Assembly: GCA_965228545.1 (NCBI GenBank)
Contig: OZ245822.1
Coordinates: 2,356,001 to 2,420,000, forward strand
Direction of reading: 5' to 3'
Length of the DNA stretch: 64,000 nt
From: HXMU1420-13 sp965228545
Lineage (GTDB): Bacteria > Bacteroidota > Rhodothermia > Balneolales > Balneolaceae
The notes under the pieces were generated by a model. It searched no databases. It was not told the DNA's origin and worked only from the letters and a program-made list of their open reading frames with translations. Each line of letters starts with the position of its first letter. The stretch's first letter is position 1. A program made the translations under genes and the position numbers. Below are positions 26,088 to 34,010 of the stretch, piece by piece.

Positions 26088-27959
26088 TCATTGGATTGAA
26101 GCTGAAAGACCAACATGAATACTCATATTGTAATATTCACCATTGGTGTCATAGCTTTCCGTACTGTTCAAAATATTCCTTAAGGATATTATTCCATGCA
26201 GGCGTTGATTGACAAAACTTAATCTGGTTGTAAAATTTAGCTGATGAAAAGGGCGGACTCTTACAGGTGGCCAAGTTATTGATTCTTGTAAGAACTCATA
26301 TTCGTTAAACCTTCGAACGGATGAATATTTATAGCTCAATTCAACTTCAGCGCTTTTGTTAAGATTGTATTTGAAAATTTGGTTGAACAAAAAGTTGGGG
26401 CGCCTATTCGATTTGATGTTAGTTCCAAATAACTGTGTTGAGAACTTAATGTTTGATTCAAGTTGAACCGAGCGAAAAAGCTGTGTGTACCTCAAACTAG
26501 CATATGCAACCGTAATATCTTTAAGGTTTTTATATTCAGATTCTGATTGGTGACTTGTTTGACCGGAAATAGGAAAATATGTGACAGAGTAATCTATGTA
26601 GTTAAAATAATGCTTAAGGTCTGTAGATAGATTAAAAGAATAAGGACTACGGTTTAGAACATATTTTTGGTTTAGGTTGATATAATTTAAAAGGTCGGTA
26701 TTTGATTGTATAGTTAGAGGATTCAGCGGATAGAGATTCGTTTTACCAAAAAACAGTCGATCATCAGCAAGCTTAAAAGAATGGCTGTACTCTATTGGAT
26801 TAAATTGGAGGTATCGTACTGACAAAGTCGATTTACGAATCTGTACGGATTGAAAACTCGAATCCAATACAAATTGTGTTTCTGTACCCAAGAAATTTTT
26901 CAGATGTAAATTCCACGAAAATGCGTTGTAAGCCGTTGTTAAATTGGGTGCAGTGAAAGTATCTCTTCTAAATATAAAGCTACTTGTTAAGTAACTGTTA
27001 AACCAACTGTATGAATTTCTTACAACCGTTTCTACACTTCTAGTTTGGGTACCATCAATGTAGTAGTTGAAGGATTTTAGTATATCTGTTGCTGTATTGT
27101 GATAAGTGAATGAGAATCCATTAAAAAAGTTCAGCTTTTTATTACTGTAAGTGAACGTGAATGTATTAGTAGTAAAAGTATTCACACGGTCATTACCCAG
27201 AGCTGTATCCCAGAATACATTTTGAAAAAATCTTCCTCGCCTATAGTGAAGATCAAGACTGTTGTATCCGATAGTTTTAGTTAAAAATACGTACTGATTT
27301 TGATTTCCTTGATAAAATGAACTTAAAGTTCTGTTGTTAGTTATTCGATCAACCATATCAAACTCTGTATGACGATCGTATACCAATGCATTCGATTGAC
27401 TGTACAAGTGATTCTCTAAATCCACTCTAATATCGAAACTGCTTTGATACGTCAATCCGTAGTTTATTATTCGATCGATTGCCTCTACATTTGGTGTCTT
27501 AAATGTAGTTGATTCTAATGGACCTGGATCGTTTACTTGATTAACTAACCCATATTCAATCCTAGCATTATTTGAGACTTCTTCTAGAAATATTTCAATA
27601 CTTCCATTAGGCGTTGGGATTCCATTTTTGATTAATGATCTTAGGTCAACATTGATTGAATCAATCTCTGACAATGAATAGTTGGGAAAAAATAAGTCAG
27701 CATGAGACATATAATCAGTTTCTATTTTATTCCCATTGATGAAAACTACTATTCGGGATTCAGCGTCAGAAAAGTAAGAACCAGCCAGCGGTGTTAAACT
27801 ATTAAAGTCATGAGAAGAGAAGGGAATATTTGCGTTCCAGTAAATATATTCCTGCAAAGAATAGCCATGAAAAATTGTATTGATATTTTTAGTGTTTTGA
27901 GCAAACGATTCAACCCATAATAAAAAAACATAAAGTAGGGTAAGTGCGAACTTTTTCAT
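26088..27959 (-). CDS. TonB-receptor-like outer-membrane protein, cassette A large gene
   Basis: 623 aa, signal peptide to about residue 20, then a plug-like segment (RIVVFINGNKIETDY... SEIDSINVDLRSLI... GSIEIFLEE, about 65-130) that resembles the beta-strand core of TonB plug domains, and a barrel of repeated aromatic strands. It shares the conserved blocks listed for the 610-aa paralogue. It begins 1 bp after the small gene stop. No lipoprotein partner of SusD type is present, so a polysaccharide role is not indicated. Ligand unknown. Confidence 0.65.
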   Translation of the reverse strand: MKKFALTLLYVFLLWVESFAQNTKNINTIFHGYSLQEYIYWNANIPFSSHDFNSLTPLAGSYFSDAESRIVVFINGNKIETDYMSHADLFFPNYSLSEIDSINVDLRSLIKNGIPTPNGSIEIFLEEVSNNARIEYGLVNQVNDPGPLESTTFKTPNVEAIDRIINYGLTYQSSFDIRVDLENHLYSQSNALVYDRHTEFDMVDRITNNRTLSSFYQGNQNQYVFLTKTIGYNSLDLHYRRGRFFQNVFWDTALGNDRVNTFTTNTFTFTYSNKKLNFFNGFSFTYHNTATDILKSFNYYIDGTQTRSVETVVRNSYSWFNSYLTSSFIFRRDTFTAPNLTTAYNAFSWNLHLKNFLGTETQFVLDSSFQSVQIRKSTLSVRYLQFNPIEYSHSFKLADDRLFFGKTNLYPLNPLTIQSNTDLLNYINLNQKYVLNRSPYSFNLSTDLKHYFNYIDYSVTYFPISGQTSHQSESEYKNLKDITVAYASLRYTQLFRSVQLESNIKFSTQLFGTNIKSNRRPNFLFNQIFKYNLNKSAEVELSYKYSSVRRFNEYEFLQESITWPPVRVRPFHQLNFTTRLSFVNQRLHGIISLRNILNSTESYDTNGEYYNMSIHVGLSASIQ

Positions 27960-27960
27960 A

Positions 27961-28521
27961 TCACTTTACAAGCTCCGTAACTACTCTTGGTAGTGGTAGA
28001 GAGTAACTGATACCAACCGAACTATTTAAATTATACTGCCGATAGTAATTAAAAACGGTAGAATGATACAATATTGATACTCTTGAATATCTGGCACTAA
28101 TTTGTATTGAGTAATTTAAACTAAGCTCCCTTTCTTCAGGATTATATTCAAACCTTTCGTCTAGTAGATAAGTTTTTAGAATACCTGTACCAACACCAAG
28201 CAATAGATAAAAATAGGCATTAAAAGAAATTTGATATTTAAACCATGCGATATAGTGTTGTGCATTAATATCGGCTTCATTGTTAAAAGTGTAATAAGCG
28301 AATTTATGATAGCTTAACCCAATATTGCCTATATAAAATGGGGTAAAAACTGCGAGTTCATAATTACTCTTGATATACCAATTTTCAGAATAAAGATCGG
28401 AATTCAAATAGGTTTTTCCAGTACTAAATGAGAAGTCCAAACTTGAAAATTCTTGAGCATTAACACTTTGAAATGTTATAAAATAAAGAAATCCTAGTAT
28501 AGCAAGTCTTAGTTTATTCAA
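27961..28521 (-). CDS. Small outer-membrane barrel protein, cassette A small gene
   Basis: 186 aa with a signal peptide (ends SVNAQ) and alternating strands ending SLPLPRVVTELVK. It starts at TTG, overlapping the polX stop as TTGA, so translation is probably coupled to polX. Diverged counterpart of the 190-aa gene at 24890-25462. No known family recognised. Confidence 0.55.
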   Translation of the reverse strand: MNKLRLAILGFLYFITFQSVNAQEFSSLDFSFSTGKTYLNSDLYSENWYIKSNYELAVFTPFYIGNIGLSYHKFAYYTFNNEADINAQHYIAWFKYQISFNAYFYLLLGVGTGILKTYLLDERFEYNPEERELSLNYSIQISARYSRVSILYHSTVFNYYRQYNLNSSVGISYSLPLPRVVTELVK

Positions 28522-30278
28522 TTTCGCGCCCTAAAAAACTCCATCACTTCTGCTGCCGATTTCGTGTTCAGTACTCGCTCTTTTTCGTATTTCCCTTTTC
28601 GAGCGATGCGAACGCCGTACTGAATATCGTCGATGCCTTCGATACTGTGGGCGTCGGGATTGATACTCGTCATTAAGCCAACTTCTTTTGCTTTATTTCC
28701 ATAACTCCAATCCAAGTCCAATCGCCACGGCGAAGCATTGATTTCTATGGCAGTGTTGTGTTCGGCAGCCAACGCCACCAATTCGTTTAAATCGATGTCG
28801 CTTCCACCACGTTTTAGCAGCAAACGCCCGGTGGGGTGGCCTAAAATTCGGGTGTAAGGATTCTTGATGGCGTTTCGAAATCGCTCCATCATTTTATCGC
28901 GCGGCATATCCAAGGTTTGATGCACGCTTGCAATCACAAAATCAAAACCTTCCAAAATCTCATCAGGATAATCCAAACTGCCGTCTGCTAGAATATCACT
29001 CTCAATGCCTTTTAGAACTACAAAGTCTATTCCATCTTTATTGAAGGTTTCATTCAATTGATCTATTTCCTCCCATTGTGCTTTAACCTGATCGATGGAA
29101 AGTCCGCCCGCATAAGCAGCCGTTTTAGAGTGATCGGTAATTCCAAGATATTCATATCCGCGTTCGATACAAGCTTCAGCCATTTCCTTAATAGAAAATT
29201 TACCGTCGCTCCATGTACTATGAGCATGAATCACTCCTTTGATATCAACTTCAGAAACCAAGGGTAGTTCTACCTGATTCTCAAAAATCTCAAATTCACC
29301 ACGATCTTCCCGCAATTCGGGTGGAACCCAGTTGAGCCCCAATTTCTCATAAATATCCTGTTCAGATTCGAAGGGAACAGCATCATCGAAATTGGTTTCT
29401 CCTGAATCGGTGAGTTTGTATAACCCATATTCATTCAGGCTCATCCCTCGTTCACGAGCTCTTGAACGCATCACCACATTGTGCTCTTTGCTCCCTGTAA
29501 AATACATCAGCGCTGCCGCAAAGTGCTCCGGTTTTACAATGCGAAGATCAACCTGCCGTCCTTCCCGAGTACGAACCGAACTCTTGGTTTCGCCTTTCCC
29601 CAAAATTTCTGTAACCCGCTCGTGAGTTGTAAACACCTCAAATAAATTGGGAATGTGTTCTTCATCTGAAGCTATTAAAATATCTATATCGCCAATGGTT
29701 TCTTTTGCACGACGAAGTGAGCCGGCTACTTCAATTTGTTGAACGCCTTGCAGATCTTTCAGACTTTCAAAAATATCTTCGGCAATGGAAGTTGCTTCGT
29801 CTAATCGGCAACGCTCGCCGAACTGTTCCATCCATTCAATCGATTTTTTGATCTTCTCGGCCGATTTGCCGCCCAATCCTGATAATTTGGCTAGTTCACC
29901 GGATTCAATCAATCCTTTCAACTCATCGATTTCTGTAATCCCAAACTCTTTATGAATCTTAAGAATATTTTTTGGTCCCAATCCGGAAATATCCAGCCAT
30001 TTAATTAATCCAACCGGCACTTTTTCTTTAAAAGCTTCCAAAACGGGCATTTCACCGGTTTCTGCGTAAGCGTATATATCCTCAGCAATCGATTTCCCAA
30101 TTCCTTTTATGTCGGTTAAACTCTTGTTTTCTATATATACATTGATGTCGTCGCTGAGGCCTTTTACCGTTTGCGATGCTTTATCGAAAGCAATGGCCTT
30201 AAAGCGGTTTTCGCCGGCAAGCTGCATCAATTGAAATACGAGATTCAGTTTTTCGGCTACATCTAGATTACTGGGCAT
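28518..30278 (-). CDS. polX: DNA polymerase X family (PolX) with PHP exonuclease domain
   Basis: 586 aa, family length. N-terminal helix-hairpin-helix region (DIKGIGKSIAEDIYAY, SGLGPKNILKIH, SGLGGKSAEKI), then the nucleotidyltransferase palm with the Asp pair in GDIDILIAS and RQVDLRIV, and a C-terminal PHP domain beginning VIHAHSTWSDGKFS with further His/Asp ligands (GITDHS, INPDAHS). Role: gap-filling in base excision repair with 3'-5' exonuclease. It is the intact parent of the polX fragment in the chimera, and the cassette A small gene overlaps its stop. Confidence 0.95.
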   Translation of the reverse strand: MPSNLDVAEKLNLVFQLMQLAGENRFKAIAFDKASQTVKGLSDDINVYIENKSLTDIKGIGKSIAEDIYAYAETGEMPVLEAFKEKVPVGLIKWLDISGLGPKNILKIHKEFGITEIDELKGLIESGELAKLSGLGGKSAEKIKKSIEWMEQFGERCRLDEATSIAEDIFESLKDLQGVQQIEVAGSLRRAKETIGDIDILIASDEEHIPNLFEVFTTHERVTEILGKGETKSSVRTREGRQVDLRIVKPEHFAAALMYFTGSKEHNVVMRSRARERGMSLNEYGLYKLTDSGETNFDDAVPFESEQDIYEKLGLNWVPPELREDRGEFEIFENQVELPLVSEVDIKGVIHAHSTWSDGKFSIKEMAEACIERGYEYLGITDHSKTAAYAGGLSIDQVKAQWEEIDQLNETFNKDGIDFVVLKGIESDILADGSLDYPDEILEGFDFVIASVHQTLDMPRDKMMERFRNAIKNPYTRILGHPTGRLLLKRGGSDIDLNELVALAAEHNTAIEINASPWRLDLDWSYGNKAKEVGLMTSINPDAHSIEGIDDIQYGVRIARKGKYEKERVLNTKSAAEVMEFFRARN

Positions 30279-30424
30279 AGAAATAATTTTAAAAGTTATG
30301 ATCAGATTGGTGGATTCACAAAAGAACTCTTACTATAACCCAGAATTTAAAATGAAAGATTCAAAATTGTTGGATTAGATCATCCTTTCTGACATGAATC
30401 TCTAACTAATGTAGATCAACAATT

Positions 30425-32923
30425 ATGAGAAAAATAGCTAACTGGACGTTTCTACTGATAATCATCCTTTCGGGTGCGGTGAGCGCCCAATTGCAATCGC
30501 CGGCAGAATTTTTAGGATACGAACTGGGCGATCAATGGACGCCTCATTACAAGGTGTATAACTATTTCCATCACGTTGCAGAGCATTCTGATATGGTTGC
30601 GATTGAAGATTATGGAACAACCTACGAAGGTCGTGAACTTACCCATGTGGTGGTGACCTCACGCCAAAATCATGCAAATCTGGAGGAAATCAGGACCAAT
30701 AATTTAAAACTGGTTGGCTTAGAATCCGGTGAACCCACCGAAAATACCAAAGCCATTGTATGGATGAGCTACAATGTGCATGGCAATGAAACTTCTTCCA
30801 GCGAAGCGGCTATGCATACGATTTATGAGTTAGTTACCGAGAAAACAGCCTGGCTCAATGATGTAGTAGTAATTATCGATCCAATGGTAAATCCCGATGG
30901 AAGGGATCAGTATGTAAACTGGAACCGAACTGTAACCGGTGCTTTTATCGACGCCGATCCCATCTCCCGCGAGCACATGGAGCCTTGGCCGGGTGGACGT
31001 ACCAATCATTATCATTTTGATTTAAATCGCGACTGGGCGTGGCAAACACAGGTGGAGTCGCAACAAAGAAAAGATATTTATTTCGATTGGATGCCTCATG
31101 TGCATGTAGATTTCCACGAACAAGGCTACAATTCGCCCTATTATTTTGCTCCCGCAGCAAAGCCATTTCATAAGGCCATCACCGATTGGCAAAAAGAGTA
31201 TCAAACAATGATTGGGCGCAATAATGCGAAGTATTTCGACGAAGAAGGCTGGATGTACTTCACCAAAGAACGCTTCGATTTATTTTACCCAAGTTATGGC
31301 GATACCTGGCCAACCTTCAACGGCGCTATCGGAATGACCTACGAACAAGCCGGGCATAGTCGAGCCGGATTAGCCATCGAAACTGCCGAAGGTGATACGC
31401 TAACTTTGCGAGATCGTCTAATCCATCACAGCACATCAGGACTTTCTACTGTGGAGGTTACAGCCATGAATGCGGATCGAGTAGTTCAGGAATTCGGGAA
31501 ATTCTTCTCAGATGTAAGAAATAACGGAAGTGGCGAATACAAAACGTTTGTAGTAAAAAAGAGCTCCAACCCGGATAAAGTAGCCATGATGATGCGTTAT
31601 TTGATCGACCAGAACATTCAGGTACAAGCAGCAGCTTCAGACAGCCGAGTAAATGGCTTCGATTATGCCACCGGACAAACTGGGCGTGTAAATGTTGAAG
31701 AGGGTGATTTCGTGATTTCCACCAAGCAACCTATGGGTAATTTGGTGCGAGTATTATTCGAACCTTCGCCGGAACTGGAAGATTCGGTAACCTACGACAT
31801 CACAGCATGGGAAATGCACTATGCGTACGGTGTAGATGGGTATGCGCTTACCGGAGATATTGCTACGAAAGCCGTGGAAATGGAAAATATGCCAATAGAT
31901 ACAGAAATGATCGAACGCCCGTATGCCTACATTGCAAAGTGGAACTCTTTGGATGATCTGAAGTTTCTAGCCGCTCTTTTAAAAGAAGGTGTTCGTCCGC
32001 GTTACACAATGAATCCTTTTTCCATTGATGGAAAAGACTATGCTGCCGGTACCTTAGTAATCACCAGAAATGGAAATCATACCATGGGTGCACGTTTTGA
32101 TGACATCGTAAAAACGTTGGCGGATGCTCACAACCGAGAAATACACGCCGTAACAACCGGTTTTGTTGATTCAGGAAATGATTTCGGTTCATCATCAGTA
32201 CAATTAATTGATCCTCCGAAAGTCGTGCTAGTTTCTGGTGAAGGCACCAGCAGTAACATGGTGGGACATATTTGGCATTTCTTCGATCAGCAGATTTCCT
32301 ATCCTATTTCTCTTGTTAATACGGATGACCTGGCTTATATGAATTGGAGCGATGTGGACGTGTTGATAATGCCTTCCGGTTCCTATGGTAGGGTTTTTGG
32401 CGAAAGCGGAATGGATGACTTGAAAGACTGGATTCGCGGTGGTGGCCGTCTGATTGCGGTAGAAGGAGCAAACAGATTTTTAGCCGGGCAAGATGGATTC
32501 GGTTTAAGCATCAAGTCTGGAGCAAATGAGTCGGGTGATGGTCCGGAAGAAAAGCTGCGTATTTATGGAAACTCGGAACGAGATTTCATCACCAATTTTA
32601 ATGCCGGATCGGTGTACGAGCTCGATTTAGATACCACCAATCCGTTAGTGTTTGGCTATGGCGATAAATATATGTCGCTGAAGTTGGGTTCTACTGCTTA
32701 CGAATACCTCGAGAATGGCTGGAATGCGGCTGTGGCAAAAAGTGGAACACCCCGTAGTGGTTTTGTGGGTGCTGTGGCACAAAAAAACCTCGAACAATCG
32801 CTGAGTTTAGGTTTCCAGAATATGGGAAGCGGTGAAGTTGTTTACATGATTGACAATCCATTTTACCGCGGTTTCTGGCATAATGGAAAGCTAATGGTAG
32901 GTAATGCTGTGTTTTTTAAATAA
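30425..32923 (+). CDS. M14 family zinc carboxypeptidase, secreted
   Basis: 832 aa with a signal peptide (ends AVSAQ). The zinc site is H-x-x-E in NVHGNETSSSEAAMH plus the downstream His in MPHVHVDFHEQG; DLNRDWAWQ carries the substrate-binding Asn-Arg. The C-terminal half (from about 590) resembles a class I glutamine-amidotransferase-like fold, as in large M14 proteins of Bacteroidota. Function inferred: extracellular or periplasmic protein degradation for nutrition. It is followed by a strong terminator and then the DUF559 element. Confidence 0.9.
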   Translation: MRKIANWTFLLIIILSGAVSAQLQSPAEFLGYELGDQWTPHYKVYNYFHHVAEHSDMVAIEDYGTTYEGRELTHVVVTSRQNHANLEEIRTNNLKLVGLESGEPTENTKAIVWMSYNVHGNETSSSEAAMHTIYELVTEKTAWLNDVVVIIDPMVNPDGRDQYVNWNRTVTGAFIDADPISREHMEPWPGGRTNHYHFDLNRDWAWQTQVESQQRKDIYFDWMPHVHVDFHEQGYNSPYYFAPAAKPFHKAITDWQKEYQTMIGRNNAKYFDEEGWMYFTKERFDLFYPSYGDTWPTFNGAIGMTYEQAGHSRAGLAIETAEGDTLTLRDRLIHHSTSGLSTVEVTAMNADRVVQEFGKFFSDVRNNGSGEYKTFVVKKSSNPDKVAMMMRYLIDQNIQVQAAASDSRVNGFDYATGQTGRVNVEEGDFVISTKQPMGNLVRVLFEPSPELEDSVTYDITAWEMHYAYGVDGYALTGDIATKAVEMENMPIDTEMIERPYAYIAKWNSLDDLKFLAALLKEGVRPRYTMNPFSIDGKDYAAGTLVITRNGNHTMGARFDDIVKTLADAHNREIHAVTTGFVDSGNDFGSSSVQLIDPPKVVLVSGEGTSSNMVGHIWHFFDQQISYPISLVNTDDLAYMNWSDVDVLIMPSGSYGRVFGESGMDDLKDWIRGGGRLIAVEGANRFLAGQDGFGLSIKSGANESGDGPEEKLRIYGNSERDFITNFNAGSVYELDLDTTNPLVFGYGDKYMSLKLGSTAYEYLENGWNAAVAKSGTPRSGFVGAVAQKNLEQSLSLGFQNMGSGEVVYMIDNPFYRGFWHNGKLMVGNAVFFK

Positions 32924-32950
32924 ACCACTTTAGCACTTTAAAACAATTAG

Positions 32951-32979
32951 AAGGCAGCCCAAACGGGTTGCCTTTTTTG
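32951..32979 (+). terminator. Terminator of the M14 peptidase gene
   Basis: GGCAGCCC pairs with GGGTTGCC around AAAC, followed by six T. Its right half (CCCAAACGGGTTGCC and T run) occurs again at 33940-33962, beyond the DUF559 gene. Confidence 0.88.
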
Positions 32980-32984
32980 CGTTC

Positions 32985-33038
32985 ACCACCCCTGTAAAAT
33001 CTCTGGTGAGATTTTACGCCCCTCCGGTGGAGGGGAAT
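32985..33038 (-). repeat. REP-like double hairpin, left outer copy
   Basis: Two perfect hairpins in a row: GTAAAATCTC-TGGT-GAGATTTTAC (10-bp stem) and CCCCTCC-GGT-GGAGGGG (7-bp stem). It is nearly identical (one mismatch) to 33873-33926. Read in reverse it has the same frame as the copies at 33213 and 33431: ATTCCCCTCC...GGAGGGG, a variable hairpin, then GGGGTGGT. Confidence 0.85.
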
Positions 33039-33056
33039 AGGTATAGAAATTTTTTG

Positions 33057-33239
33057 TAGTCCCTTGCCAAATATCTAAGTCTCTGAGCTTTGGCAGAGAG
33101 TCTCTAAATCTTGCAGTAGACTTAGCTTCGTTCGAGCTTATTACTTTTGAAAAAAATTTTGAACTAATTGATAAGATATAAATGGGGTATAGAATGACGA
33201 AAAAGAAGAAAAATTCCCCTCCACTGGAGGGGTGTCCAC
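33057..33239 (+). repeat. 183-bp tandem repeat, copy 1
   Basis: The segment from TAGTCCCTTGC to GGTGTCCAC is repeated at 33275-33457 (period 218 bp) with few differences. It contains an upstream region, the start of a DUF559-type frame (MGYRMTKKKKNSPPLEG) and part of the REP-like hairpin. In this copy the frame runs into a stop soon after, so it is a truncated 5' duplicate. Confidence 0.85.
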
Positions 33240-33253
33240 TAAGATGTGGTGAA
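33213..33253 (+). repeat. REP-like repeat, decayed inner copy
   Basis: ATTCCCCTCC-ACT-GGAGGGG is intact, but the following GTCCAC hairpin has lost symmetry (TAAGATGTGG). It is oriented opposite to the outer copies. Confidence 0.7.
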
Positions 33254-33274
33254 ATGGGTTTAGGACGTTTTTAA

Positions 33275-33457
33275 TAGTCCCTTGCTGGATATCTAAGTCT
33301 CTGAGCTTTGGCAGAGAGTCTCTAAATCTTGCAGTAGACTTAGCTTCGTTCGAGCTTATTGCTTTTGAAAAGATTTTTGAACTAATTGATAAGATATAAA
33401 TGGGGTATAGAATGACGAAAAAGAAGAAAAATTCCCCTCCGCTGGAGGGGTGTCCAC
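33275..33457 (+). repeat. 183-bp tandem repeat, copy 2 (leads the intact gene)
   Basis: Second copy of the 183-bp unit. It provides the upstream region and first codons of the intact DUF559 gene. Differences from copy 1 are scattered point changes, so the duplication is fairly recent. Confidence 0.85.
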
Positions 33458-33885
33458 CAAAAGGTGGACGGGGTGGTGAATTCGAAAATGTTGTACATGA
33501 GCGGGCATCGAAGAACTATTTTGCATTGCCATTTAACCCGGCTCTGAAAACTCGAGCAAGAGAGTTACGCAAAGCCGGGAATTTATCTGAAGTATTACTG
33601 TGGAAGGCCTTGAACAAACCTCCATTTACAGATCTAGATTTCGATCGCCAGAAAATTATTGGTAACTACATCGTGGATTTTTATTGTACGAATCTGAATG
33701 TAGTTGTAGAAGTTGATGGCTCCAGCCATGATTCAAAAGTTGAGTACGATAAAAAAAGGGATGAATATTTAATGAGTTTGGGATTAGAGGTCATACACAT
33801 CCGAGCAAAAGAGGTGCTACAGAATATGGATGGTGTAGTAAGGTATTTATCCGCAGCGTTAACATTGAATGAACCACCCCTGTAA
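33400..33885 (+). CDS. DUF559 domain protein (Vsr/restriction-endonuclease-like fold)
   Basis: Up to 161 aa; the start may be Met at 33400 or 33412. Residues about 13-30 (NSPPLEGCPPKGGRGGEF) are the translation of a REP-like repeat, so the repeat forms part of the reading frame. The DUF559 core is ARELRKAGNLSEVLLWKAL, FDRQKIIGNYIVDFYC, VVVEVDGSSHD and LGLEVIHIRAKEVL; Asp/Glu in YIVDF and VVEVDG match the metal-binding pattern of PD-(D/E)XK and Vsr nucleases. The last codons run into the right outer repeat. Activity unproven; role in moving the repeats is a hypothesis. Confidence 0.85.
   Translation: MGYRMTKKKKNSPPLEGCPPKGGRGGEFENVVHERASKNYFALPFNPALKTRARELRKAGNLSEVLLWKALNKPPFTDLDFDRQKIIGNYIVDFYCTNLNVVVEVDGSSHDSKVEYDKKRDEYLMSLGLEVIHIRAKEVLQNMDGVVRYLSAALTLNEPPL
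33431..33477 (+). repeat. REP-like double hairpin inside the DUF559 5' coding region
   Basis: ATTCCCCTCC-GCT-GGAGGGG is followed by GTCCACC-AAAA-GGTGGAC and GGGGTGGT. The outer parts match the inverse of the outer copies; the middle hairpin is of different sequence but the same layout. Confidence 0.85.
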
Positions 33886-33926
33886 AATCTCCGGTGAGAT
33901 TTTACGCCCCTCCGGTGGAGGGGAAT
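33873..33926 (-). repeat. REP-like double hairpin, right outer copy
   Basis: GTAAAATCTC-CGGT-GAGATTTTAC plus CCCCTCC-GGT-GGAGGGG. It differs from the left outer copy by one base and contains the DUF559 stop codon. It is inverted relative to the copy at 33431-33477, so the coding core is bracketed by inverted repeats. Confidence 0.88.
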
Positions 33927-34010
33927 GGGTAAGTAATTACCCAAACGGGTTGCCTTTTTTTGTGGTTTTACGTTGTATACTGATCACTCTAGTAATTCGT
34001 AAAAAACCGC

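Larger units (their letters stand above)
32958..33962 (+). mobile_element. Putative DUF559/REP-like element flanked by 22-23 bp direct repeats
   Basis: The same 22-bp string, CCCAAACGGGTTGCC followed by T's and G, borders the segment at 32958-32979 and 33940-33962 (one extra T in the right copy). Between them are double-hairpin repeats in both orientations, a tandem 183-bp duplication and one gene, a DUF559 nuclease. This looks like an insertion into the terminator behind the M14 gene with duplication of its right half. The boundaries and mobility are inference. Confidence 0.5.
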
